From the NCBI GenBank assembly GCA_002633005.1, contig NMRA01000089.1, forward strand, positions 874,003 through 938,002: a DNA stretch of 64,000 bases, written 5' to 3'. Below the pieces are notes generated by a model. That model ran no database searches, had not been told where the DNA came from, and saw nothing but the letters and a program-made list of their open reading frames with translations. This document shows positions 36,001-43,380 of the stretch, one piece after another. The position numbers and the translations under genes are program-made. Source of the DNA: Phoronis australis (Eukaryota; Phoronida; Phoronidae). The stretch's first letter is position 1. Every line of letters begins with the position of its first letter.

Positions 36001-38151
36001 TTGTTTTGTCTTTGATGCGATGAGTTAGCATTTCCAATTACAAATGATAACATTATAAATTGTATGGAGTTCATGGATTGTTTCAACTCGAAAATTTGTC
36101 ATTGGCTTTAAACTTGTTGTATTTAAGTTTGACCTAATTAGCATGACGTGGGATTATGGAGATTCTGTATGTACATGACGCGTATGGTTGGGAGGTTGTT
36201 GAATAATGGATACTTGAGTGTTCGTGTTACAGATCTTAACAGGCTACTATATTGTACTGTTGTTGGCAGTTTATTTATTTCCATCAGAGAAATTTTGTAA
36301 ATTTTATGTATAACATCAAAATAAGTTTGGAGGGTTTGTCAAGGATACTTTGAAGTTAATGTCATTTGAACGTCAACAAATCGGTCTTTTTTTGTTTCAT
36401 GGGAAAGTGAGTTTGAAATTTGAATTTGAGCATTATTGCGTTTCTGTTGCAGATTTCTTGCCGATGTTCATCTATGTCATTGTTCAGTGCGGAATCGTGT
36501 CGGCTGAGATTGAGGCTGATTACATGTGGGGTCTCCTTCACCCCTCGCTGCTGACTGGAGAGGGGGGTTACTACCTGACCACTCTAAGTAGCGCTGTACA
36601 CGTGTTGAAGAACCTACACTACCTACAGTCTATGGACAGCCAGGTAATTGTGCATCCCTGGAAAAATTGAAATTGTTTGGGCATTTGTTAATTGTGCTTT
36701 AACTGTATCAAATTTTACATTTTATTAGGGCACGACTTAAATGATGACTTGACCATGTAATGCAACTTTTTAAAAGAACTATGGACACCAGCGCAATCTA
36801 TTGGTTAATGGTATACATTATGAGTCTCCATATTCATGAAACTTGGAATAAGATTGAAATTGCATTTTGTTCACTCTTGTGATGTTTTGACTTGTCATGC
36901 TGGTCTATATAGAGGTTGTTTTTAATTTTTGTATTGATACACCTTGACAGTATCTCATTAATTCATGACTTGTTGCTTAAAGCTCACAGGTGAGGAGATT
37001 TGATTTTGTCAGTGAATGTGGTCCAAATTTCATGACTTGTGGAGAGTTATGATGTAAAATGCTCCCACTATAGTGGAGATTGATTTGTTTATCAGTCGAC
37101 CATTCCCGATAGTATTTCAGTGTCCACTATTTTTCAATCACATTACGCATGAAGGGAGGAAGTGATCTTAAATTAGGAGTCTCCAATAAGTGTTGTTTGT
37201 GAGGTTACTGTTTTCTCGACCCCATTTTGACCTTTAAATTACCCACTTTTCAGTCGAGACTGCCAGCCATAAGTGACGTGCAAGGCTTCATGAGGATCGT
37301 GATACCAGATGAGAAGTACAGCAGTCTCGTCGCCAAGACACTTCCTGTTCGACCCAACATGACCACCAAAGACGTCTGCTCCATGTTGGTTCACAAACTA
37401 AAGATAACCAACCCTCAAGAATACTCCCTCTACAAGGTTGTGGCCGGAGAAGGTATGGTGTTCTCCACCATCATGTTTTGGCGAATATTATGACAGTTAA
37501 TATTCTTTGCTAAAAATACATCGACTATCAACAAAATTAGTGCAGGTGATCTGAAACCTTATGATGTGCACCATCAGGCCAGGTTCATTGTACAAGCAGC
37601 CGGTTTGGGCTGTGGAGAACTCTCATGTTCATGAGAGAAGATATCGGCAGACTTCTTTCAAATATATATGCAGACTTCACTGTTGGTAGACATTATTGGA
37701 TAATAGCCTTTAGGAGTGAGGCTTAATTACCAAATACTTTGTTGAGTTAATGCCGTTGGCTCTTAAATTACATTTAACGTTGGTATTCTTGTCTCAGAAA
37801 TCAACAGAGAATTAGATTAATAATCTGATATTATTTGTTCTGTTTTGAGAAATAGGAAAGATGTGTTGTTAACGGTCAAATGTTGTCAGATCCAACTAGT
37901 ATTCAAATCATATTTTGACGATGCCTTAACAGCAGTAAATGTAATCGTGAATTTTTAAATTAGTTCACTTGTTTCATTTTTATCTCATTTTGACAAACTT
38001 CCGTATTATTACAGAGACGATGTTGACAGATGCCGTGTGTCCTCAGACTATTAGGGCGGAGCATTTGGAGCGAGGCATGACTTGTACTTTTGTCTACCGA
38101 CGAACTGATGCCAACATAGCCTTGCCAAAGTCACTCAACCGCCACCACTGA
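711..38151 (+). CDS. RIN: RIN-family Ras/Rab interactor (SH2-RH-VPS9-RA), whole gene, 14 coding exons
   Basis: Rab5 guanine-nucleotide exchange factor of the RIN/sprint family. These proteins act at the plasma membrane and early endosome, coupling Ras-GTP and phosphotyrosine signals to Rab5 activation. Seen: 14 exons with GT-AG borders and matching phases give a continuous 1665-aa frame ending at TGA 38149-38151. Order: SH2 about residues 350-478 (W362, FMVRKS with R387, then LLGQDFWTSSL); disordered linker to about 1280; RIN-homology region (IFGSTVENFIQ, VRQFMSGIKNYL); VPS9 (GADDFLPMFIYVI with D1491, HPSLLTGEGGYYLTT with Y1530/Y1531); RA domain about 1562-1655. Start 711 is supported by an in-frame TGA at 705-707. 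It is longer than vertebrate RIN1-3 because of the linker, as I recall for insect sprint. RIN1, 2 and 3 are vertebrate duplicates, so I use only the family symbol. Confidence 0.92.
792..1850 (+). other. RIN intron 1
   Basis: Ordinary AT-rich intron between GTTTGT and tatatttcag. I see no repeat, hairpin or open coding-like stretch in it. Confidence 0.6.
1851..1951 (+). CDS. RIN: RIN coding exon 2
   Basis: Acceptor tatatttcag (1841-1850) and donor GTGAGA at 1952. 101 nt, enters phase 0, leaves phase 2. It encodes LITSIATDLDVLLSDL... and ends DEN plus two bases. The open frame with good sites on both sides fits exon 3 exactly (AG|T = Ser). Confidence 0.65.
3167..3205 (+). repeat. 20-bp tandem duplication
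   Basis: AGTACTCTTAAAGGGGGCCT is followed directly by the same unit with one G fewer. Likely a local slippage duplication. Confidence 0.8.
3321..3426 (+). repeat. Diverged direct repeat
   Basis: TTGTTGGTTACA...TTTGTTT(A/G)ATCAG...TTGAC occurs at 3321-3355 and again at 3393-3426 with several differences. This is a local segmental duplication. Confidence 0.55.
5521..5664 (+). promoter_or_regulatory. CpG-rich promoter-like island with CRE and TATA box
   Basis: Seen: a perfect palindromic CRE (TGACGTCA) at 5578-5585, a variant TGACGTTA at 5610-5617, and TATATAA at 5658-5664, in a locally CpG-rich patch with repeated TTTTTTCGCGGA-like units. Inferred: an internal promoter, for an alternative RIN transcript or for an inserted element. 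I found no first exon with a donor that would prove it. Confidence 0.35.
6322..6470. repeat. Candidate small interspersed element with G/C-run imperfect inverted ends
   Basis: Left end GGTCAGATCCAGGATTTTGA then a run of 11 G (6353-6363); right end CCCCCCTCTAAATCCGCCAC. Read in opposite directions, both ends have a GGAT/GGATTT core followed by a G run, so they form imperfect terminal inverted repeats about 150 bp apart. This looks like a non-autonomous repeat. The family is unknown to me. Confidence 0.4.
7941..7970 (+). repeat. 15-bp tandem duplication
   Basis: GCTGACGGTCTGTCT occurs twice head to tail. Confidence 0.85.
9928..10284. mobile_element. MITE-like element with repeated GTTGCCCTAGAACAAGTTAC motifs
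   Basis: Arms 10141-10163 and 10262-10284 form a 23-nt inverted repeat with three mismatches around CCCTAGAACAAGT. A related motif lies directly repeated at 10129-10151 and 10190-10212, and inverted near 9928-9955 (CCCTAGAGCAACGTACCCCA). GTCC(G/A)CACACA motifs punctuate it. No coding capacity. Best read as a non-autonomous DNA-transposon-derived repeat with internal subrepeats. Borders are approximate. Confidence 0.5.
13139..13175 (+). repeat. GATAAT-rich simple repeat
   Basis: Interrupted GATAAT/GATGAT units in intron 2 of RIN. Confidence 0.6.
13845..14664 (+). CDS. RIN: RIN coding exon 3, acidic Ser-rich N-terminal region
   Basis: Acceptor tattattccag; donor GAG|GTAAGG. 820 nt, phase 2 in, phase 0 out. 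It encodes a low-complexity acidic region rich in Ser, Glu and Thr, beginning SDLEQYLVGVDSDSGG, with clusters such as SSRSSESPD. No folded domain is visible; the region is probably a flexible spacer with phosphorylation sites. The open frame continues about 190 nt upstream of the acceptor, including an ATG at 13690, so an alternative start is possible. A weaker donor (CAG|GTGAAG, 14655) lies nine bases upstream. Confidence 0.82.
14665..15816 (+). other. RIN intron 3
   Basis: 1.15 kb between GTAAGG and ctcttcgtag. I see nothing beyond ordinary intron sequence. The stretch 15.5-15.8 kb has more CpG than its surroundings. Confidence 0.55.
15817..15960 (+). CDS. RIN: RIN coding exon 4, start of SH2 domain
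   Basis: Acceptor ctcttcgtag; donor GTAAAT. 48 codons, phase 0/0. It encodes helix-rich sequence IDMLERLIESRPIWYLPNV, which matches the RIN lead-in to SH2 (hydrophobic helix, then the P-x-W pattern with W362), and ends at KDQDVG just before the FMVRKS strand. The gene becomes GC-richer here, as in its other conserved exons. Confidence 0.9.
15961..20183 (+). other. RIN intron 4 (4.2 kb)
   Basis: Mostly unremarkable AT-rich intron. It contains an antisense coding-like segment at 16738-16951. No other feature is supported. Confidence 0.55.
16738..16951 (-). CDS. Unrecognised coding-like segment antisense to RIN intron 4
   Basis: On the minus strand an open frame begins after a possible acceptor (tattaacag, border at 16951/16952) and reads 70 codons to TAA at 16738-16740. 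The composition looks protein-like: Pro-rich start (PPTTPQRSKEDTASPEVPPS), then GFQQLTTKLKGLHYIPDTFY and ISFDFGTPELSDAVKAILPQ. I do not recognise the family. It could be the last exon of a nested antisense gene, a retro-derived fragment, or chance. No partner exon was identified upstream on that strand. Confidence 0.25.
20184..20371 (+). CDS. RIN: RIN coding exon 5, SH2 core
   Basis: Acceptor gttgtag; donor GTGAGT at 20372; phase 0 in, phase 2 out. It begins MFMVRKSSQPSTMALSVRVP. R387 of VRKS is the phosphotyrosine-binding arginine of SH2 domains. It continues with HYLIETPEDGYVRLDG and FPYLPLLIAHYCQYL, the usual SH2 strands and second helix. All key residues are present, so phosphotyrosine binding is expected to be retained. 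Confidence 0.93.
20372..23786 (+). other. RIN intron 5 (3.4 kb)
   Basis: Contains a diverged tandem duplication of about 94-bp period at 21396-21560. Otherwise nothing recognisable. Several short open frames on both strands lack splice or homology support. Confidence 0.55.
21396..21560 (+). repeat. Diverged tandem duplication, about 94-bp period
   Basis: ATT(GT/AC)ATATTCTGTTTTA...AAATTGGT(A/G)TC...GATG...AAGGT(A/G)TTTTCAA(G/A)TGGTTT occurs from 21396 and again from 21490 with scattered changes and small indels. Confidence 0.6.
23787..23878 (+). CDS. RIN: RIN coding exon 6, end of SH2
   Basis: Acceptor ctcctttcag; donor GTGAGT at 23879; 92 nt, phase 2 in, phase 1 out. It encodes DELPCCLVLPPVVMNTRSHR and then ELTSLALLGQ, the RIN-specific SH2 tail, which joins exon 7 to read LLGQDFWTSSL as in vertebrate RINs. 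This join shows that no coding exon is missing in the 7.1-kb intron that follows. Confidence 0.9.
24731..24780 (+). repeat. CTGT/CTGC microsatellite
   Basis: Interrupted tetranucleotide array of CTGT, CTGC and TGCC units in RIN intron 6. Confidence 0.85.
25041..25079 (+). repeat. 20-bp tandem duplication
   Basis: AAATGTTGGAATAACTGGGA is followed immediately by 18 of the same 20 bases. Confidence 0.85.
25953..26014 (+). repeat. 31-bp tandem duplication
   Basis: TGTGTTCTTACCTGTCTACA... repeats as TGTGTACTTACCTGTCTGCA..., both ending GCCTGG(C/T), with four differences in 31 bases. Confidence 0.75.
27104..27203 (+). repeat. 100-nt hairpin-forming inverted repeat in RIN intron 6
   Basis: Core arms 27125-27146 and 27163-27184 are 22 nt each (CAGACCCCAAAATGTG... 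on the left), with 20 of 22 Watson-Crick pairs. The other two are G-U pairs in a + strand transcript, so the RNA helix would be unbroken with a 16-nt loop. The outermost AGGTCAA (27104-27110) and TTGACCT (27197-27203) also pair. It could be a short MITE or a miRNA-precursor-like hairpin. Confidence 0.6.
30016..30055 (+). repeat. (ATT)n microsatellite
   Basis: About 13 uninterrupted ATT units. A second interrupted ATT/ATTGTT/ACT patch follows at about 30138-30182. Confidence 0.95.
31014..33413 (+). CDS. RIN: RIN coding exon 7, long linker exon
   Basis: 2400 nt, phase 1 in and out (acceptor gtgtttgcag; donor GTGAGT at 33414). It encodes residues 476-1276: first DFWTSSLADV closing the SH2 region, then about 790 residues of Ser/Pro/Asp/Gln-rich, probably disordered sequence. 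It contains a PPPPSP run at residues 874-879, two YDNV motifs (Y966, Y1072), acidic YDDEKEDDDY, and many S/T-P and basic patches. Vertebrate RINs have proline-rich linkers in this place. Reading past the donor stops at 33434, so an unspliced transcript would truncate before VPS9. Confidence 0.93.
33414..33814 (+). other. RIN intron 7
   Basis: 401-bp intron, GTGAGT to ctgtcag. Nothing else seen. Confidence 0.6.
33815..34086 (+). CDS. RIN: RIN coding exon 8, RIN-homology (RH) region
   Basis: Acceptor ctgtcag; donor GTAGGT at 34087; phase 1 in, phase 0 out. It encodes APRLINLRQRDKNHQPG, then IRNYISKLSTDNSTIFGSTV, ENFIQCTLESPEMSPHVVMR, and VRQFMSGIKNYLVKSGEKDL. This is the helical bundle before VPS9 that is diagnostic of RIN proteins and absent from other VPS9 proteins. 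Residues 1276-1366. Confidence 0.93.
34087..34397 (+). other. RIN intron 8
   Basis: 311-bp intron, GTAGGT to gtttcag. Nothing else seen. Confidence 0.6.
34398..34589 (+). CDS. RIN: RIN coding exon 9, N-terminal VPS9 helices
   Basis: Acceptor cttgtttcag; donor GTAAGG at 34590; 64 codons, phase 0/0. It encodes LDADEFLNIDAIIEGALHKC and VVRPLKSHIYHLFVHEYTKN, then the charged RNIHEGQKKTPEELGIR. It matches the RIN pattern in which a large helix (I-E-x-A-L-x-K-x-V-L-x-P-L) opens the VPS9 fold. Confidence 0.93.
34590..35167 (+). other. RIN intron 9
   Basis: 578-bp intron, GTAAGG to tttttcag. Nothing else seen. Confidence 0.6.
35168..35299 (+). CDS. RIN: RIN coding exon 10, VPS9 middle
   Basis: Acceptor gtttttcag; donor GTAAGT at 35300; 44 codons, phase 0/0. 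It encodes LGLNPPQGTSMEVIKHFLVK and MQEAYSPLKKLENLLGATSS. The patterns MQEAYSPLKKLENLL and K-x-L-L fit the helix preceding the catalytic part of VPS9 in RIN proteins. Confidence 0.92.
35571..35619 (+). CDS. RIN: RIN coding exon 11 (49-nt small exon)
   Basis: Acceptor cattattttcag; donor GTATGT at 35620; phase 0 in, phase 1 out. It encodes VMPSMDGESEVSMGAD, and the split codon with exon 12 makes GAD-D-FLP, the conserved acidic lead into the VPS9 catalytic helix. Frame before and after requires this exon. Confidence 0.85.
35620..36452 (+). other. RIN intron 11
   Basis: 833-bp intron carrying an imperfect 29-nt inverted repeat (35752-35871). The rest is ordinary AT-rich sequence. The 271-bp intron 10 just upstream (35300-35570) holds nothing notable. 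Confidence 0.6.
35752..35871 (+). repeat. Imperfect 29-nt inverted repeat in RIN intron 11
   Basis: Arms 35752-35780 (GTTGACAATTCATTGAAGAG...) and 35843-35871 match at 24 of 29 positions. Three of the five differences are G-U compatible in the sense RNA, leaving 27 of 29 pairable, with a 62-nt loop. Likely a MITE-type insertion or a structured intron segment. Confidence 0.55.
36453..36643 (+). CDS. RIN: RIN coding exon 12, VPS9 catalytic core
   Basis: Acceptor tctgttgcag; donor GTAATT at 36644; phase 1 in, phase 0 out. It encodes DFLPMFIYVIVQCGIVSAEI, EADYMWGLLHPSLLTGEGGY and YLTTLSSAVHVLKNL. D1491 (ADDFLP) and the tyrosine of GEGGYY correspond to the Asp and Tyr needed for Rab5 nucleotide exchange in VPS9 proteins such as Rabex-5. 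All are present, so an active GEF is expected. Confidence 0.95.
36644..37253 (+). other. RIN intron 12
   Basis: 610-bp intron between VPS9 and RA exons, GTAATT to acttttcag. Nothing else seen. Confidence 0.6.
37254..37452 (+). CDS. RIN: RIN coding exon 13, first half of RA domain
   Basis: Acceptor acttttcag; donor GTATGG at 37453; 199 nt, phase 0 in, phase 1 out. It encodes SRLPAISDVQGFMRIVIPDE and then LPVRPNMTTKDVCSMLVHKL with ...EYSLYKVVAGE. This ubiquitin-like Ras-association fold (strand, then P-x-M-T-T-x-D-V helix) follows VPS9 in RIN proteins and binds Ras-GTP. Confidence 0.92.
37453..38014 (+). other. RIN intron 13
   Basis: 562-bp intron that splits the RA domain, GTATGG to attattacag. 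Nothing else seen. Confidence 0.6.
38015..38151 (+). CDS. RIN: RIN coding exon 14, end of RA domain and stop
   Basis: Acceptor tattattacag; phase 1 in; TGA stop at 38149-38151. It encodes ETMLTDAVCPQTIRAEHLER and then GMTCTFVYRRTDANIALPKS before LNRHH-stop. It completes the RA domain (L-x-D-x-x-C-P pattern and final F-x-Y-R-R strand). No further exon is needed. Confidence 0.92.
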
Positions 38152-41100
38152 AACGGCCTCCAGGTGTCGCTACTTGGCTCCAGACCTGGAAAAACACTCC
38201 TCTGATAAGAGTCCATGTATTACAATGCAAGAGTCTGACAATGACCCTAGCAATGTCATCGTCGGTGAAGCTTGAAGATGCGGCCCTCTCATTCTAGTTT
38301 ACTTGAACTAAAATGGCTTGCTACTAAGTGAAATTCTAGTTCACTGTACTGGTGTTCCTAGTGCCCGTCAACTAGATAGTGGCTAGTGCGCTATTAGTTG
38401 CTAACTGCAAGCTGTTAGCTAGTATAGCACAGGAAAGGTAGTTGTAATTTAGAGACAGTTGGCTGGGGCAATATTGAGGAAAGGTTTGAAACTTTGTGCT
38501 TATCATGTTGCGAGTAGATAATCAAAAAGGGACATTCTTTTGATCCCTGGTTGTATAGCATTTCTAACCATGTTTGTTTTGTATTTTTGGTGGTTTGGTT
38601 GTAAAATGATCTCATTTTTCAGTGCATAAGATATTTTGTGGTTATTCACTTGGTGAATTAATATTTATAATTATTGTGGTTTATAACACTCTTACAGCTT
38701 CAATGTAGATCTGCATGTGTTGAACTGGGTTACTTATGAAGTAAATTTATAATAATGGTGTTTATGATTTGGATGGAAGTGAATCACTTTCTTAAATCCT
38801 GGGTTTTTGTAGGTAAAGTTTGACCGTATTGTGGTAGAAATATAGATTATATTGTATTATAGTTTATCATTTAATTACATTTTTGTTGCTTTTAAGTTGT
38901 GCCATATTTATTTCTTGCCAAAAATGTAATAATACATTATTCCTAGATTTTTCTCTTTTCTTCGCGTTGATAGTGTACATGGCTCAGTTCTTAGAGATGG
39001 TAGAAAGTGCTGGTCTGTTTATATGTAGCTATAAGTTCAAGGGAATCACCCTGGGCTTGTGGTGTTCCCAGTTTGACTGTCTATCCTTCATGGTATTAGA
39101 AACATACTCAGGATTGCTGTTAGTAGACAGAAGCATTGATGGACGTAGTCTGTTTAGTGGTAACTGGAATTGTCAAGATGTTAGATTGTATTATATTTTG
39201 ATGATCTAAAAGATATGCACTTTTGAAGTCTGGTGTAATTTCTCACACGTTTATAGTTAAAGGAGCATTTCAATGTTGTTTAGCAGTCAATGAATTCTTT
39301 ACCAAGACATTTTGGGTTTTAAAAAAACGTCACCGCACTAATTCAATCACGAATCATTGGAGCATGAGTCAGTAACTCAAGTCACAGACGATGTGTACTA
39401 CGTGTTGTTTTCGAATTCGCTGTTTAAGCATTGCTCAGTCAAGTCCTATCACGGCATGGAACATTATGAGACCAATTTTTTAGCTAAAGTTGTGTCTTAG
39501 TTCATTTTTTATTTTTGGCAGCTAAGTAGTGATGAAATGCAGCTTTGAAGTATTCCACCGTAGGTATGTAACGGAGGTGTTTTCCAGTGTCAAAGTAATG
39601 GTGAAACAGTCCCATGTATTTCTTTTCTGATATTGAAAGTGTCTCCGTTCATGGCAGCACTGTATCTGTGTTGTCGTGGAAATTCGATTGATTGGCACCT
39701 TGTAAATTGATGGAAATTATAGGTTTTTCATCGACACTGATCACACACTATATATAGTAGAAACTGTCATGGCTAGTGTCCTTGCTGGCAGTGTGCCAGT
39801 GGCTTAAATGTTTTTAGCTAAGTGCTATCGGGTCTTGGGGCCCCAGACCATGGATCTCATGTCTACAGTATTGTTTTCAAGATGTGTATATGCACTGCAT
39901 CAGTACACCCTCTTTATGTATAATCATTTTCCACCTTGTGCTTGTCACTAAAAATATTCATTAGCTAATGACTTTGTACCCCAGATAAATCTCTGTGTAT
40001 GCTTTCATTATCAGTTTACTTGTTTGTGAGCTTTTGATTTCATCAGATGCTTTTAACTCCGCTTGAGGAGATATTAACTTTCCCAATCGACCGTCATTAA
40101 CATTTCATCATGGTTAGTGAACTCTCGAAAGCAGTTATTGATTTACACCGTAATTTTTACTAAATTTCATCAGTTTCATTTGTATTTAAACTACTGTAGT
40201 GATCACGATAGTCTCACTGCAATAGTACGTGTAGATAGTAACATGGAGAAAACAGAGTAATTGTCTAGTAGGCATGACAGTGTACGCAACACTCCCCCCC
40301 TCTCCCTTAAATAGTTATCCTGTAGTTCAGTGTTTCTGAGACATATAGGGTAATGGCTTCTTTGTATGTAAACTTTATGTTGCTTAGCAGCTAATCTGTC
40401 TATTTTCAACAATTTTGGGAATTTATTTTGCAAGACATGAATTGGTTATTTTTAGGAAAGTACATTTATTTAACTTATGCCTTAGTTTTCGGCTTGTTGG
40501 TTAGGATAGGTTTTCCAGTTAATGGTTTTTTCTGACACTCTAATATATAATGCAAAAGATGTAAGCTGTAAAGTTGTACTTTAGCTCCGTGAAATTGATT
40601 TGGCTATGGTACGGATATTTTGTGCAAAAAATGACATTGTTGTAAAATATTGAGGAAGCCAAGCTTCCTGGAGAGTGGGTGATAGTTTTAGTGATGCACA
40701 GTTGTTTGAAGCGAAATATTCGTCTGCTTTGTGATAACGCACTAACTCATCGTATTAACTTGCGAATGCCTATCACTGTCGCAGCAGTCGAATATTTCGT
40801 ATCAAACGTGTTGTAATGTATGCTGTTTTTGTAGCCTTAAAGGCAGCGTTACAGGGTGGTTGTTGTTATGTGTTGATCACATTTTTTATTTGGTTTTTGG
40901 CTAGGTCATGGTACAAGTATTACGCTTCGCTACAGAGCCTATATTTAGAACGCAGGGTTTATGAATTGCGTTTGAGCTTACGCAAACAGCCTTGTGGAAG
41001 GCTCAGGCTGGCCTGTTGTCTCATCTGGACTGACGAGAAACACCTGGAGAGTAGTTAAAACTGTATCTCACCTGATTTTTCTTCACGTCCCTGTTTTCAA

Positions 41101-41500
41101 GGTTAGGTTTCTAAACTCAAGTGAACACGCTTAGGCAGATTACTGAAGTCTCGTATTGTTTAAGAGTCGTGTTGTCGTGGATTAGTAAGTACACAGGTGC
41201 TCGAAATGTAAAATTTCTAAAAACCACTCACTTAGACTTCACTATACTGTGTTATGTGTAGTCCTAGTGTCTTAGTGTCTTGGTGGATTTTTTCATGATC
41301 TTTTTTCATTTCGAGCACATGTGAGAAAGTATATGGACTGCAGTTTGCGGACATGGTTTCAGTTGATGTTGCTCACTAAAACATTGAAGAAATAGACTAT
41401 TCACTGGTATTTTTTTGTTTTCGTTTTGTTATCCCCCCAACCACGCACACACGCACACACGCAAATACTTATATGGTTACATATTGCCATCACTTTGTCT
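38152..41500 (+). other. RIN 3' UTR and downstream flank
   Basis: AT-rich sequence after the stop. Part must be 3' UTR, but I did not find a clear AATAAA that would fix the poly(A) site. A CACG/CACA-rich patch lies at 41441-41463. Open frames here are short, with no recognisable protein. Confidence 0.4.
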
Positions 41501-41509
41501 GGTTCAGTG

Positions 41510-42374
41510 TCCGCTCCATGTCTCGGATTTTGATCGTGAAGCACATGGGAGTAGTGCATTATAATGGTATCTAGAGAATGGATTGACGGATTTCGATGAA
41601 ACTTGACGCATAGGTATGTGATATCAATGCGCGGGCACGATTATAGTTCGGCCAAAAATCGGATTATTTATTATTAAAAAGGGTCACTGGTTTGCGTACA
41701 ACACGTCGAATCTACTCAAAAAATGAAAAGATTTGCCCGTCTCCTTAATAGAAAACTCTTAGTCAAATACGGCTAAGAACTCCGAAGCTACAGGTGAAAA
41801 CGTAATTGCCAGTAGCGGGCCAACGGTAGTCGGGTCCGTCCGAAAGTTGTCATCCGTTGTCTCGTTCATCATAGAAAATAACACCTGCAAACGTGAAGAA
41901 CGCACACAATATCCGCTGATAAGTCTTTTCATGTTTTTAACATTTACTGCAAAAACAAGTGTCTAAGTACAAAATAACAAACAGAGACAGAAATCCCCAA
42001 TGGCACACGACAAACACACACACGCTCACACATTTCACCGAAAACTCTATTTCACAAACCAAGAATTTCCAAATGTTCATTTCTCATCTGCATCTCGTTT
42101 TAAGAATAAAAAAATCCTGACAATCATTGGAAAAATAGGTCTTCTGATCCATTTTAACAATAATTATATTTTTAGAATATGAAATAAATTTCTAATTCTT
42201 TTTTGAAAAGTGTTATAGATAGAGGTTCTACATACAGTTTTCTACAACCGTTTTGGCTAAAAGAATAAATGATAAGAATCAACAGTTCATTCGCTTTTCC
42301 ATTTTTTCCAATTAAATATAACAATTTTAAAATCTATCGATATATTCATTTTTGCATTAATATACATATATCAA
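41510..42374 (-). other. Possible 3' UTR of the antisense LINE, or unrelated repeat
   Basis: AT-rich sequence downstream, on the minus strand, of the LINE reading frame. Its edge near 41.5-41.7 kb (GGATTTCGATGAAACTTGAC and nearby) looks like interspersed repeat sequence, but I cannot fix the element's end and see no poly(A) tail. Confidence 0.25.
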
Positions 42375-43380
42375 CTATTTTTCCCCAAAAGACTTAACAA
42401 AAATGCAATCCCACAATGAATGTTCACTCCTACAAAATGTACATCGGTCAGCTGGAGAAATACCAATTCGCATTAAAAAGTTATTAGTTGCTAAAATTCT
42501 GTACACAATTCTCATTTGAAACCAACTGAGTCCAAGATTTGAGGCACAATTCAGAAAATAGAAGTTTGAAAACACAAATTCCATTCGGTCATTGGTTTTG
42601 CAAAACCGAAGTATTTTCCCATTTTTCAAAAACCAAAAGGAATAGAAACTTCGTGTTGCGCCACAAGGAGGCGGAACAGTATCATTTTCTCTTATTACAC
42701 CTCGTTTGATGTCGAAACAAACTCAAATGTTGAAACAAGCACATCCTTCCAAAAGGATTTATTTTGGACTGGGATAACATAGTTTCCTCCACCAAACACC
42801 TTTTCAATTTCAATTTGACCCGAGTTCCGCAAAACATCTATTCATGCCGAATTGTTTTGCCCCCCTAAAATCTTTTTAACCATGTTTACTTTAAGAGCTT
42901 TAATAAACTGAACCATGTTGAGATCACATTTTTATAATTCTGAACCATTGTCTTTCGAGGAATTCTATCTTTTTTGTTACTCTAAATAAACTTAAAAATC
43001 ATTTTCTCCAGTTGTTTGATAAAGTCGTCCTTCAGTGATGGGAAACTTAAGAATACAGGTGTAAGCATTAGCAATAATAAAACTTTCACCACACAAATTT
43101 TTTCCAGAAGACTGAGTTATCTTCTGGACCAAGAGCGTAAGATATTCTGAATATCAATAAGTTTTGCATTTAAGTTCAAACAAACCCTTTCGTCTAGATT
43201 CACACTAAATTTAATTCTCACAGTCGAATGTTCTGTTATTGACCAATTTAAAGTTTTTGAGAAAACAGGTATCCAGGTATCATACTTCATGGTTCCAAAC
43301 CACATGCACTCAGTTCTTTTCAGTATTAGGTTTAAGACCGGAATACCGTTCATGTATTTTTACACTTCTTTGAATTGTAG
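42375..43380 (-). mobile_element. Decayed LINE retrotransposon, C-terminal reverse-transcriptase ORF fragment
   Basis: Minus-strand translation gives, in order, LINE ORF2 C-terminal landmarks: YSGLKPN, then (shifted frame) KRTECMWFGTMKYDTW; the thumb-like LNAKLIDIQNILRSWSRR; SLLEKICVVKVLLLLMLTPV; a NPFWKDVL motif; and the terminal FQMRIVYRILATNNFLMRIG followed by a C-x2-C (CTFC) motif and WDC. Stops and frameshifts break it, and the catalytic core is absent. This resembles the L1/Tx1-type RT C-terminus with its zinc-knuckle-like end. It lies between the two genes, antisense to both. Confidence 0.75.

Noticed and set aside
38883-39209. 108-codon open frame after the RIN stop
   Set aside because: Hydrophobic, AT-driven composition in the presumed 3' UTR. 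No homology or signal of coding.
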